Below, piece after piece: positions 56,165-63,842 of a stretch of 64,000 nucleotides of DNA. Location: positions 83,832-147,831 of the forward strand of contig JACREY010000022.1 of the NCBI GenBank assembly GCA_016218085.1, given 5' to 3'. A model generated the notes under the pieces. It was not told the DNA's origin and did not search any database. It worked only from the letters and a program-made list of their open reading frames with translations. The translations under genes were made by a program, and so were the position numbers. This stretch comes from Ignavibacteriota bacterium. Lineage in GTDB: Bacteria > Bacteroidota > Ignavibacteria > Tepidaquicellales > Tepidaquicellaceae. Numbering within the stretch: position 1 is the stretch's first letter; every line of letters starts with the position of its first letter.

Positions 56165-56401
56165 TTAATATTCCCCCGTAATCCAGTTGGAATGCGGATT
56201 CTCTGCATAAAACCTGATTACACTTCCACAGGAATTGCACATATCCGCATAAAGATATTCCGGCTTTTCATGACTGAAAAATGATTTTTTATCATTTTCA
56301 AAAACCGCTCTTAAAGGTATGTTATGTGAACTGTCGGCATATATCTTCACCTTTTCAGTTATTTCTTCGCTACCGCAATAGATGCATTTTGTGATTTTCA
56401 T
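56165..56401 (-). CDS. Small zinc-ribbon protein
   Basis: 78 aa with C6-x-x-C9 (CIYCG) and C55-x-x-C58 (CNSCG), a zinc-ribbon arrangement, and an intervening acidic/aromatic region. The C-terminal part (VIRFYAENPHSNW) also looks conserved. It ends one base after mnmA on the opposite strand, the two stops being adjacent. I do not recognise a named family; small zinc ribbons of this kind are often described as hypothetical proteins. Confidence 0.65.
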   Translation of the reverse strand: MKITKCIYCGSEEITEKVKIYADSSHNIPLRAVFENDKKSFFSHEKPEYLYADMCNSCGSVIRFYAENPHSNWITGEY

Positions 56402-56503
56402 ATTAGGTAAGCTCTTTAATTACTTTTTTTCTGATCTTAATTCAGAATCCGAAATTCCCTTTTTCTCTAACTTCTTAACTTCTTAACTTCCACGCTCTGA
56501 GTG

Positions 56504-56517
56504 TCCGCCGTGGCGGA
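56504..56517. repeat. Palindrome TCCGCCGTGGCGGA
   Basis: Short GC-rich dyad in an AT-rich spacer upstream of the MlaF gene end; the same GCCGTGGCGGA word recurs at 60951-60961. May form a small hairpin. Confidence 0.45.
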
Positions 56518-56524
56518 TAACTTC

Positions 56525-57271
56525 TTAGATCTTCTTATCCGTTCTATTCAGAAAATTTCTTATTATCTGGTCTTGTGTCTCCACAAGCTCTTTTGGTGTG
56601 CCGTGAAAATGTATCTTTCTGTCCTCCATCATTGCCACTTTGTCTGCTACTTCATATACGCTGAAAATATCGTGAGTCACAACTATAGACGTAACTTTAA
56701 GTCTTTCTGTCAGCTCTTTTATTAATTCGTCAATAGCATCGCTCATCACAGGGTCAAGTCCAGTCGTCGGTTCATCATATAGAATGTATTCCGGATTCGT
56801 AGCAAGAGCGCGGGCAAGTGAAACTCTCTTTTTCATACCGCCTGATAAATCCGACGGCATCATTTTCTCTGTTCCGGGAAGACCGACAACTTCCAACTTT
56901 TCTGCAACAATTTTTGAAATATCTTTTTGCGATATTCCGGAAGTCATTTTAGCTTTTTCCACTAAAGCAAGGCCGACATTCTCTCCTACAGTCATAGAAT
57001 CGAACAATGCCGCACCCTGGAAAAGAAAACCGAACTTCTGCCTTATTTTATATAGCTCCTTAAGCTTCAGCTTTGTAATCTCCGTCCCTTCAAAAAATAT
57101 CTCGCCTTCATCCGGCTTAAGAAGACCGATTATGTGCTTCAGTAAAACCGATTTACCGCATCCGCTTTTGCCTATTATCACAAGAGTTTCGCCCTTGTTG
57201 ATTGTTAAATCAACTCCGCTGAGCACCTCTTTCCTGCCGAATCTCTTTTTAACATTCTTGATTTCTATCAT
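56525..57271 (-). CDS. MlaF-type ABC ATPase
   Basis: 248 aa. Walker A GKSGCGKSVLLKHIIGLL is the MlaF/MkL variant (K-S-V instead of K-S-T). Other motifs: GFLFQGAALFDSMTVGENV, signature LSGGMKKRVSLARALA (LSGGM is typical of this branch), Walker B YILYDEPTTGLDPV, and the switch His in VTHDIFSVYEVAD. In Mla systems it powers the MlaE permease for retrograde lipid transport with an MCE-domain protein. MlaE and MlaD are absent here, so the rest of the transporter must be encoded elsewhere. Confidence 0.88.
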   Translation of the reverse strand: MIEIKNVKKRFGRKEVLSGVDLTINKGETLVIIGKSGCGKSVLLKHIIGLLKPDEGEIFFEGTEITKLKLKELYKIRQKFGFLFQGAALFDSMTVGENVGLALVEKAKMTSGISQKDISKIVAEKLEVVGLPGTEKMMPSDLSGGMKKRVSLARALATNPEYILYDEPTTGLDPVMSDAIDELIKELTERLKVTSIVVTHDIFSVYEVADKVAMMEDRKIHFHGTPKELVETQDQIIRNFLNRTDKKI

Positions 57272-57371
57272 ATACCAATTTAGCTTAATTCATTATTAAA
57301 AGAAATTTAGAAATTAGAGATTATTTTTTGTGTTTAATAACATATTTTTAATTTCATTGAGATTAACCGCC

Positions 57372-57399
57372 AATCACTAACCACTAATCACTAACCACT
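57372..57399. repeat. Two copies of a 14-nt direct repeat upstream of murI
   Basis: AATCACTAACCACT occurs twice in tandem (57372-57385 and 57386-57399), with a partial third start after it, in the promoter region of murI. Confidence 0.7.
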
Positions 57400-57431
57400 A
57401 AATTGACATTTATTCAAATTAATTAATTGAG

Positions 57432-57439
57432 TATATTTG
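57432..57439 (+). promoter_or_regulatory. TAnnTTTG octamer upstream of murI
   Basis: TATATTTG, 16 nt before the murI ATG, the same distance as in mnmA. TTGACA at 57403-57408 is present, but its 23-nt spacing does not fit a usual promoter. Confidence 0.35.
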
Positions 57440-57455
57440 TTTAATTCTTAAAAAT

Positions 57456-58274
57456 ATGCTAACTCAGAAAAACTTACACAGAAAACCAATTGGTGTATTC
57501 GATTCGGGTATAGGCGGGCTTACCGTCGCCCGCGCGCTCTTCGAACTCCTCCCTAATGAAAATATTATCTACCTCGGAGATACTGCCAGACTCCCCTATG
57601 GTACTAAATCAAAGGAAACAGTCATTCTATATTCAATCGAATGCCTGAAATTCCTTCTTTCTAAAAAAGTGAAAATGATTGTTGTTGCCTGCAATACCGC
57701 TTCATCAGTCGCCGTCCCCTTCCTCCAGAAAATTACAAAGCTGCCTGTCGAAGGTGTGATTATCCCGGGCTCAAAAAGCGGAGCGGTAAAAACAAAAAAT
57801 AAAAGAGTCGGTGTAATAGGAACATTGGGAACGGTAAAGAGTAATGCATATAAAAACGCAATAAAAAAAATCGATTCATCCGTAAATGTTTATTCACAGC
57901 CTTGCAGCCTCTTCGTTCAACTTGCAGAGGACGGCTGGACTGAGAACAAAATAGCTGAACTGACTGCCCGGGAATATTTAAAGAATCTTAAAAAATGCAA
58001 TATCGATACGCTTATTCTCGGATGCACACACTACCCAATTCTGAAAAATACCATTAGCAAGGTAGTTGGAAAAAAAGTTTCTTTAATCGACTCAGGAGAG
58101 GAAACCGCAAAGGAAGTAAAAAGAGTTTTAACCGAAAAAAACCTGCTTAATACACAAAAGAAAAAAGGAATACATAAATTTTTCGTGACGGATTTTCCCA
58201 ATAACTTCAAGCAAATCAGCGAAAGATTTCTCGGAAGAAATATCCGTGATGTGAAAAAAGTTAAATTATTATAA
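57456..58274 (+). CDS. murI: Glutamate racemase
   Basis: 272 aa, makes D-glutamate for peptidoglycan. N-terminal GVFDSGIGGLTVARAL with the first Asp; catalytic cysteines in VVACNTASS (about 75) and LILGCTHYPIL (about 187). YLGDTARLPYGTKS also matches the family. Length is normal. pyrE starts 3 nt after its stop, so the two are cotranscribed. A TAnnTTTG box lies upstream. Confidence 0.96.
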   Translation: MLTQKNLHRKPIGVFDSGIGGLTVARALFELLPNENIIYLGDTARLPYGTKSKETVILYSIECLKFLLSKKVKMIVVACNTASSVAVPFLQKITKLPVEGVIIPGSKSGAVKTKNKRVGVIGTLGTVKSNAYKNAIKKIDSSVNVYSQPCSLFVQLAEDGWTENKIAELTAREYLKNLKKCNIDTLILGCTHYPILKNTISKVVGKKVSLIDSGEETAKEVKRVLTEKNLLNTQKKKGIHKFFVTDFPNNFKQISERFLGRNIRDVKKVKLL

Positions 58275-58277
58275 ACC

Positions 58278-58856
58278 ATGACAGACGAAGACGTATTATC
58301 AATTTTCAAAAAAACCGGCGCCTTCCTCGAAGGACATTTTATACTTACATCGGGATTCCACAGCCCGCATTACTTTCAATGTGCTAAAGTTCTGCAGCAT
58401 CCCGAATATAATACTCTCTTCGCTTCCGAAATTGCAAAACATTTTAAAGAGAAAAAAATCGATGTTGTCGTAACACCCGCTGTCGGCGGAATTGTACTCG
58501 GCACCGAAATCGGAAGAATCCTGAATTCCCGCAACATCTTCACTGAGCGCGAAAACGGTAAAATGACTTTGAGACGCGGCTTCGAAATTAACGAAAATGA
58601 AAACGTCCTCGTATGCGAAGATGTGGTAACGACAGGCGGCAGTGTTTACGAAATTCTTGATTTAGTAAAAGAAAAAAAAGCAAACCTCGAAGGTGTCGGC
58701 TTCATCATCGACCGCAGCAACGGCAAAATTAAATTTGGATGTGAACAGCATTCCCTCGCATCGGTGGAAGTAATTAAATTTCAGGAATCCGAAATCCCGG
58801 ATTGGCTCAAAAATATCCCGGTTACTAAACCCGGCAGCCGAGCTCTGAAACAATGA
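58278..58856 (+). CDS. pyrE: Orotate phosphoribosyltransferase
   Basis: 192 aa. PRPP-binding loop LVCEDVVTTGGSVYEILD at about 112-129, the flexible-loop Lys/Arg region before it (FTERENGKMTLRRGF) and the N-terminal F-x-L-x-SG motif (FILTSGFHSPHYF) typical of the longer PyrE type. Converts orotate to OMP in pyrimidine synthesis. Translationally close to murI (3-nt gap). The stop lies at the beginning of a long repeat-rich spacer. Confidence 0.95.
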   Translation: MTDEDVLSIFKKTGAFLEGHFILTSGFHSPHYFQCAKVLQHPEYNTLFASEIAKHFKEKKIDVVVTPAVGGIVLGTEIGRILNSRNIFTERENGKMTLRRGFEINENENVLVCEDVVTTGGSVYEILDLVKEKKANLEGVGFIIDRSNGKIKFGCEQHSLASVEVIKFQESEIPDWLKNIPVTKPGSRALKQ

Positions 58857-58898
58857 ATAATGATTAATGAGTAATGAATAATAAAATCTACCTTCTAC

Positions 58899-58951
58899 CT
58901 TCTACTTTCTACTTTTTACCTTCTACTTTCTACTTTTTACCTTCTACTTTC
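58899..58951. repeat. 21-nt polypyrimidine tandem repeat
   Basis: CTTCTACTTTCTACTTTTTAC is present twice in exact tandem (58899-58919 and 58920-58940) plus a partial third copy. The plus strand is almost pure pyrimidine except A. Confidence 0.8.
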
Positions 58952-59063
58952 CAGCTTCCAGCTCCTAACTTCTTAACTTCTTTCTTCTTCTTTATCTGCT
59001 TTAAACTTAAAAAAAGCTAAAAAATGCACTATTTTTGGGATTTATAATGAATTCCTTTCATAT

Positions 59064-59071
59064 TATATTTG
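59064..59071 (+). promoter_or_regulatory. TAnnTTTG octamer upstream of the carboxylase operon
   Basis: TATATTTG about 107 nt before the ATG at 59179. Agrees with the octamers before mnmA and murI but at a larger distance. Low confidence. Confidence 0.25.
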
Positions 59072-59178
59072 TATTATGAATATAGATATTCCTTCCTTTA
59101 ATATCGGAAATTTTATTTCAACTAAATTGTTATTCGAACACAGTTCTAACATCATTACACTACTATTTTTATTTTTAT

Positions 59179-60882
59179 ATGAAGAAAAAATTATTAATCA
59201 GAGACTTAACTTTAAGGGATGGTCAGCAATCACAGTTTGCGACCCGCATGACTCAAAAACAGATAGACAGAGTCTTACCGTATTACAAAGAAGCTAATTT
59301 CTACGCCGCAGAAGTTTGGGGCGGTGCCGTGCCGGATTCCATTATGCGTTACCTGAATGAAGACCCCTGGGACAGGCTTAAAAAAATTAAAAAAGGTTTT
59401 TCTAATAATACCAAGCTTACTGCCCTTTCAAGAGGCAGGAACCTCTTCGGATATAACCCATATCCTGACAGCGTTATCGAAGGATTTAACCGCCTTGCTA
59501 TCAAAAGCGGTATAGATATTATGAGAATTTTCGATGCACTTAACGATCTCGATAATATGAAATCCACTATAGAGTACGTTAAAGCAAACGGCGGAATTGC
59601 AGATTGTGCCGTGTGCTTCACCGTTGATCCGCATTTTTCCTTCTATGAAAAATTCCGCGGATTCATTGCCGGCAAAAAACTGCCCGGACATATTTTCACT
59701 GAGGATTATTTCGTGGAGAAAGCAAAGAAGCTCCAGAAAATGGGCGCCGATATCATATCCATAAAAGATATGGCAGGCCTTATACCGGCAGATGTAGCCG
59801 CTCAGCTTGTAAAAAGACTTAAAAAGGAAATTAAAGTCCCGATTGACCTTCATACTCACTGCACTCCCGGATTCGGTCTCGCCTGCCTGCTTAATGCAAT
59901 CGTAAACGGAGTCGATATCGTCGATACCGTTATCTGGAATTTCGCAGGGGGTCCCGCTGCACCTGCATTCGAACTCGTGCAGATTTTCTGCGATATGCTG
60001 AAAATAGATACGGGCGTTAATCTCGATGCAGTTTCAAAAATCAATAAGGAACTGTTTGAAATTAGAAAAGAACTCGAAAAATTCGATGAATTGAAAATGT
60101 TCCCGAAAGAATTTGATATAGCAAATTACAAGCTTGAACCCGAAGTTGAAAAATTATTTAAAGATGCGATAAAAGCCTCTAAGAAAAATAAATATGAAGA
60201 AGTTCTTGCAAACTGCCAGGCAATAGAAAAATGGTTCAACTTCCCCGACCCCGATGACAGAGTAAGAGAAGCACAGATACCCGGCGGTATGTATACTAAT
60301 ATGATGGCTCAGCTAAAAGCCGCAAAAATGGAAAACCTCTTTGACAGAGTGCTGCGTACAGTTCCGGTCGTCCGCCTCGACGCAGGACTCCCGCCGCTCG
60401 TAACACCAACAAGCCAGATTGTCGGAGTTCAGGCAGTGCAATCCGTAATATCGGAAAATAAAGGAAAACCATTTTATAGCAATGTATCATCCCAGTTTCA
60501 TAATCTCGTAAAAGGTGTATATGGAAAAACTCCATTCCCGGTTGAAACTGTCTTCAGACAGAAAATTACAGGTAGCAGAATCGAACAGCCATATGATGTC
60601 TCCAAGTACCGGAAACCGGAAAATCCTGAATTGCCTGAACTGGAAAATGTAAAACTCGCAAAAACCGAAAAAGAAGAACTGCTACTTGACCTCTTCCCGG
60701 CTGTTGCCGCCGGATTCCTGAAACAAAAAAGAGAAATCGAGCACAAAAAGATGCTTGCCGAACTGGAAGCGCTCCGTGAACTCGAAATTAAAAAAATACA
60801 CGAAGAAGCAGAAAAATATAACGCGCTTTCTGAAGATGAGAAAAAAGATATTCTGCTCGAAGGGTTGTACAATAACTGGTAA
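59179..60882 (+). CDS. Pyruvate/oxaloacetate carboxyltransferase subunit (5S/OadA-like)
   Basis: 567 aa. HMGL-like TIM barrel with LLIRDLTLRDGQQSQFATRM at the N-terminus (metal-binding Asp in LRDGQQS), WGGAVPDS, KDMAGLIP with the carboxylated-lysine region, and IDLHTHCTPGF with the two metal-binding His (about 215-219). The C-terminal conserved carboxylase domain (about 300-470) includes PGGMYTNM. The last 80 residues are a charged helical tail without a biotin motif, so the biotin domain is on a separate protein (62901). This fits a transcarboxylase 5S subunit, PycB-like protein or OadA without its biotinyl domain. Transfers CO2 between carboxybiotin and pyruvate. Confidence 0.88.
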   Translation: MKKKLLIRDLTLRDGQQSQFATRMTQKQIDRVLPYYKEANFYAAEVWGGAVPDSIMRYLNEDPWDRLKKIKKGFSNNTKLTALSRGRNLFGYNPYPDSVIEGFNRLAIKSGIDIMRIFDALNDLDNMKSTIEYVKANGGIADCAVCFTVDPHFSFYEKFRGFIAGKKLPGHIFTEDYFVEKAKKLQKMGADIISIKDMAGLIPADVAAQLVKRLKKEIKVPIDLHTHCTPGFGLACLLNAIVNGVDIVDTVIWNFAGGPAAPAFELVQIFCDMLKIDTGVNLDAVSKINKELFEIRKELEKFDELKMFPKEFDIANYKLEPEVEKLFKDAIKASKKNKYEEVLANCQAIEKWFNFPDPDDRVREAQIPGGMYTNMMAQLKAAKMENLFDRVLRTVPVVRLDAGLPPLVTPTSQIVGVQAVQSVISENKGKPFYSNVSSQFHNLVKGVYGKTPFPVETVFRQKITGSRIEQPYDVSKYRKPENPELPELENVKLAKTEKEELLLDLFPAVAAGFLKQKREIEHKKMLAELEALRELEIKKIHEEAEKYNALSEDEKKDILLEGLYNNW

Positions 60883-60890
60883 TGTACACA

Positions 60891-60930
60891 ATGTTAAATG
60901 TTAAATGTAAAATGTTAAATTCTAAATTAA
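60891..60930. repeat. AATGTTAAATGT repeats
   Basis: Four degenerate AATGTTAA(A) units (AATGTTAAATGTTAAATGT and further copies) in the spacer after the 5S-like gene, followed by GCCGTGGCGGA and GATTCAC direct repeats up to about 61000. Confidence 0.6.
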
Positions 60931-61053
60931 AATTTATTACAAATGTACCAGCCGTGGCGGAACGATTCACGATTCACTTTTTACAATTTACTTTTTACCC
61001 TAATAGGTCAATAATTTTTAAAATTATAAAATAAGCTAAATAAAATATTAAAG

Positions 61054-62613
61054 ATGTCTATTCAAGAAAAAATTCAAGAATTAACCGAACTTCGCAATGA
61101 AGCTATGATGGGCGGCGGTGAAAAAAGGATTATTGCTCAGCACCGCAAAGGCAAATATACAGCAAGAGAAAGAATCGATAAAATCCTCGACGAAGGCAGC
61201 TTCGAAGAATTCGATATGTTCGTTTCACACAGATGTATAGATTTTGGTCTCGATGAAGAGCAATACCTCTCAGACGGCGTTATCACCGGCTATGGCACTA
61301 TTGACGGCAGACTGGTTTATATTTTCTCACAGGACTTCACCGTTTTCGGCGGCTCACTTTCCGAAATGTATGCCGCAAAAATCTGCAAGGTAATGGATAT
61401 GGCTATGAAAGTCGGCGCGCCTGTAATCGGAATCAACGACAGCGGCGGAGCGCGTATTCAGGAAGGCGTAAAAAGTCTCGGAGGATATGCCGATATTTTC
61501 CAGAGAAATGTCCTCGCATCAGGAGTTATCCCGCAGATTTCGGCAGTATTCGGTCCCTGCGCAGGCGGCGCTGTTTATTCGCCCGCTCTTACTGACTTTA
61601 TTATTATGTCAAAAAGTACGGGATATATGTTTATCACAGGACCAAAAGTTGTGAAAACTGTTACAGGCGAAGTCGTTACAGACGAAGAGCTCGGCGGCGC
61701 ATTCGTCCATAGCTCAAAATCAGGCGTGTGCCACTTCGTCGCTGATAATGAAGACGAAGGCATAATGGTCATCAGAAAACTTCTCAGCTATATGCCGCAG
61801 AATAATCTCGAAGACCCGCCGCTCTATCCCTGCAATGACCCGATAGACAGAGTTGATGATAACCTTAACGAAATTATTCCCGATAATCCAAATAAACCCT
61901 ATGATATTGTTGACGTGATAGACTCAATCGTGGATAACGGAGAATTTCTCGAAGTCCACAGCAACTATGCTCAGAATATCGTTGTCGGTTTTGCTAAAAT
62001 GAACGGCTCACCTGTCGGTATCGTTGCAAACCAGCCCGATTACCTCGCAGGCGTTCTCGATATCAATGCTTCCAGAAAAGGCGCTCGCTTCGTCCGCTTC
62101 TGCGATGCTTTCAACATTCCGATAATTACTCTCGTGGATGTCCCCGGTTATCTTCCCGGCACTGCTCAGGAATATGGCGGAATCATAATCCACGGAGCCA
62201 AACTGCTTTATGCATATGCCGAAGCAACCGTTCCAAAAATTACAGTCATTTTAAGAAAAGCTTACGGCGGCGCTTACGACGTTATGGGCTCCAAACACCT
62301 TCGCGGCGACCTGAACTACGCCTGGCCTTCTGCTGAAATTTCAGTTATGGGTCCGAAAGGCGCTATCGAAGTTCTCTACTTCAGGGAAATCAGGGATATC
62401 GAAGACCCGAAAGCAAAAGCAAAATTCATTGCCGAAAAAGAAGCTGAATACAGAGAAAAATTTGCAACACCTTACGAAGCCGCTAAATACGGATATATCG
62501 ATGATGTAATCGAGCCGAGAAACACAAGATTCAGAATTATCAGGGCGCTTCAGTCACTTTCAACAAAGAAAGATACCAATCCGCCTAAAAAACATTCTAA
62601 TATACCGCTATAG
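61054..62613 (+). CDS. Acyl-CoA carboxyltransferase beta-type subunit (12S/MmdA-like)
   Basis: 519 aa, crotonase-like carboxyltransferase with two fused halves, as in the transcarboxylase 12S subunit, PccB and MmdA. Motifs: [18 protein letters not shown] near the N-terminus, [17 protein letters not shown] (oxyanion hole and acyl-CoA site) in the first half, and [20 protein letters not shown] and [15 protein letters not shown] in the second half. Probable substrate is methylmalonyl- or propionyl-CoA. No ATP-dependent biotin carboxylase and no membrane beta subunit lie nearby. The stop overlaps the AGGAG of the next gene. Genes in this operon are closely spaced except for the 171-nt gap before this one. 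Confidence 0.93.
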   Translation: MSIQEKIQELTELRNEAMMGGGEKRIIAQHRKGKYTARERIDKILDEGSFEEFDMFVSHRCIDFGLDEEQYLSDGVITGYGTIDGRLVYIFSQDFTVFGGSLSEMYAAKICKVMDMAMKVGAPVIGINDSGGARIQEGVKSLGGYADIFQRNVLASGVIPQISAVFGPCAGGAVYSPALTDFIIMSKSTGYMFITGPKVVKTVTGEVVTDEELGGAFVHSSKSGVCHFVADNEDEGIMVIRKLLSYMPQNNLEDPPLYPCNDPIDRVDDNLNEIIPDNPNKPYDIVDVIDSIVDNGEFLEVHSNYAQNIVVGFAKMNGSPVGIVANQPDYLAGVLDINASRKGARFVRFCDAFNIPIITLVDVPGYLPGTAQEYGGIIIHGAKLLYAYAEATVPKITVILRKAYGGAYDVMGSKHLRGDLNYAWPSAEISVMGPKGAIEVLYFREIRDIEDPKAKAKFIAEKEAEYREKFATPYEAAKYGYIDDVIEPRNTRFRIIRALQSLSTKKDTNPPKKHSNIPL

Positions 62614-62616
62614 GAG
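62612..62616 (+). promoter_or_regulatory. Ribosome binding site of the small carboxylase subunit
   Basis: AGGAG 6 nt before the ATG at 62623; it overlaps the stop codon of the upstream gene and is one of the few clear sites in the window. Confidence 0.6.
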
Positions 62617-62622
62617 AATAAT

Positions 62623-62874
62623 ATGGGAATCATAAAAAATATATTCAGCAAGCAGGAAGAAGAAACTGCAACACCTGAAGTCAAACAGGCTGAACCTGCT
62701 AAAACCGAAAACAAAGATGAAATCAATGCAGTCATTGCCGCAGCGATTCATATGTACCTCCAGGAAGTTCACGACTTCGAAAACTATTCTTTGACTATAA
62801 AAAGAATTGATAAAATTTATTCTCCGTGGAGCTCCAAGATTTACGGACTCCGAAAATGGCCAAGATATATCTAA
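62623..62874 (+). CDS. Small carboxyltransferase accessory subunit (OadG/MmdD C-terminal-like)
   Basis: 83 aa. The first 35 residues are a charged, Ala/Pro/Glu-rich linker (KQEEETATPEVKQAEPAKTE). The rest resembles the C-terminal part of OadG/MmdD-type subunits: NAVIAAAIHMYLQEVHD, then SPWSSKIYGLRKWP, where W-x-x-x-x-R docking residues contact the partner subunits. The transmembrane helix normally found at the OadG N-terminus is absent, so the protein is soluble. It probably holds the complex together or docks the biotin carrier. Lies between the 12S-like gene and the biotin carrier gene. Confidence 0.7.
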   Translation: MGIIKNIFSKQEEETATPEVKQAEPAKTENKDEINAVIAAAIHMYLQEVHDFENYSLTIKRIDKIYSPWSSKIYGLRKWPRYI

Positions 62875-62900
62875 ATGTAAAATAAAATTTTTATTATAAT

Positions 62901-63341
62901 ATGAAAAAATTCAAATTTAACTTAAACAATAACTCATACGAAGCGTCCGTTCTCAGCTTTGAGGATAATGTCATTAAAATTGATGTGAACGGGACCGTGT
63001 ACGACGTTCAGGTGGATAAAAAAATCGAACAGCAGAAAACTCCCACTCTCGTCCGTACTAAATCAGAGCCATCTACCGATTCGCATAAGGCAACTGCCAA
63101 AACCAGTAGTCCCTCTGAAAAGAAAGGTGCAGGCGTTATCAAAGCTCCCCTGCCGGGAACAATTATCAGCGTGCTTGTAAAAGTCGGCGATTATGTAAAA
63201 CCGGGAATGAAACTCCTTACCTGGGAAGCAATGAAAATGGAAAATAATCTCACCGCCGACAGGGAAGGTACTATCAAAAATATTAAAGTAAAAACAGGTG
63301 ACACAATCCTCGAAGGCGATACGCTAATCGAAATTGAATAA
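62901..63341 (+). CDS. Biotin carboxyl carrier protein
   Basis: 146 aa. N-terminal segment (about 1-45) unlike AccB, an Ala/Pro/Thr/Ser linker (about 50-75), then the biotinyl domain with the biotinylation motif EAMKMEN and the modified Lys at K112, and a swinging-arm hairpin ending ILEGDTLIEIE. This matches the 1.3S subunit of transcarboxylase or MmdC and not the BCCP of acetyl-CoA carboxylase, which has a different length and thumb. Last gene of the carboxyltransferase operon; a terminator follows. Confidence 0.93.
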   Translation: MKKFKFNLNNNSYEASVLSFEDNVIKIDVNGTVYDVQVDKKIEQQKTPTLVRTKSEPSTDSHKATAKTSSPSEKKGAGVIKAPLPGTIISVLVKVGDYVKPGMKLLTWEAMKMENNLTADREGTIKNIKVKTGDTILEGDTLIEIE

Positions 63342-63368
63342 AGAGTTATAACAGTTTCTTATCCAAAC

Positions 63369-63398
63369 AAAAACGGCAGGTATCCCCTGCCGTTTTTT
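63369..63398 (+). terminator. Terminator of the carboxyltransferase operon
   Basis: Stem AAAACGGCAGG / CCTGCCGTTTT around a short loop, with a T run on the plus strand and an A run on the other side, so it can also end transcription of the minus-strand gene at 63429. Confidence 0.88.
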
Positions 63399-63428
63399 AT
63401 AATATAATAAAATTCTATCTGTTATCTG

Positions 63429-63842
63429 TTATTTGATTAAAACCATCTTCTTCACCTGTACAAAATCACCTGCCTGTATTCTATAGAAATAAACTCCGCT
63501 GGCAAATTGTGTTCCGTTAAACTCAACCGTATATCTGCCTGCCTGTTTTATTTCGTTATTCACAAGGGTTTTGATTTGCCTGCCAAGAATATCGTAAATC
63601 ACGAGTTTCACTTTCCCATCTTTCGGAAGCTCGTAATTTATTTTTGTAACGGGGTTAAAAGGATTGGGATAATTTTGAGATAATGAATAGTTCGTTGGAA
63701 TAATATTTGTTACTTTTTTTACAGCTTCGTTTTTAACCGAATTTAGTTTTTGTATATCTTTATTAACAGAGTTAATGTGCTCGAATATTGTTTTTGGCTT
63801 TTTAATTTTCACAACTTCATTAAGAGAAGAAATTAAATGCAA
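63429..63842 (-). CDS. C-terminal fragment with T9SS sorting domain
   Basis: 137 residues; the frame begins with a TTG and has a stop just upstream, so by itself it has no signal peptide. Its last 85 residues are a type A T9SS sorting domain: QNYPNPFNPVTKINYEL, VIYDILGRQIKTLVN, SGVYFYRIQAG, and KMVLIK. A T9SS substrate without a signal peptide cannot be exported, so this is almost certainly the C-terminal part of the larger protein whose other fragment (63820-64000) is read in a neighbouring frame. Confidence 0.75.
   Translation of the reverse strand: MHLISSLNEVVKIKKPKTIFEHINSVNKDIQKLNSVKNEAVKKVTNIIPTNYSLSQNYPNPFNPVTKINYELPKDGKVKLVIYDILGRQIKTLVNNEIKQAGRYTVEFNGTQFASGVYFYRIQAGDFVQVKKMVLIK

Larger units (their letters stand above)
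58857..59178. other. Repeat-rich spacer between pyrE and the carboxylase operon
   Basis: 322 nt without a gene. The first part has TAATGA-like words, then the CTTCTACTTT repeats (58899-58951), then CTTCTTAACTTC words, and finally an AT-rich promoter-like part with TATATTTG at 59064-59071. A small frame at 59076-59297 overlaps the next gene and is not supported. Confidence 0.6.

Noticed and set aside
56401..56524. Possible small gene or RNA between the zinc-ribbon and MlaF genes
   Set aside because: Contains only CTTCTTAACTTC-type repeats and the GC-rich palindrome; no structure or frame that could be supported.
59076..59297. Plus-strand frame of 73 codons before the 5S-like gene
   Set aside because: It overlaps the start of the 5S-like gene in another frame by about 120 nt; composition resembles spacer and no domain is seen.
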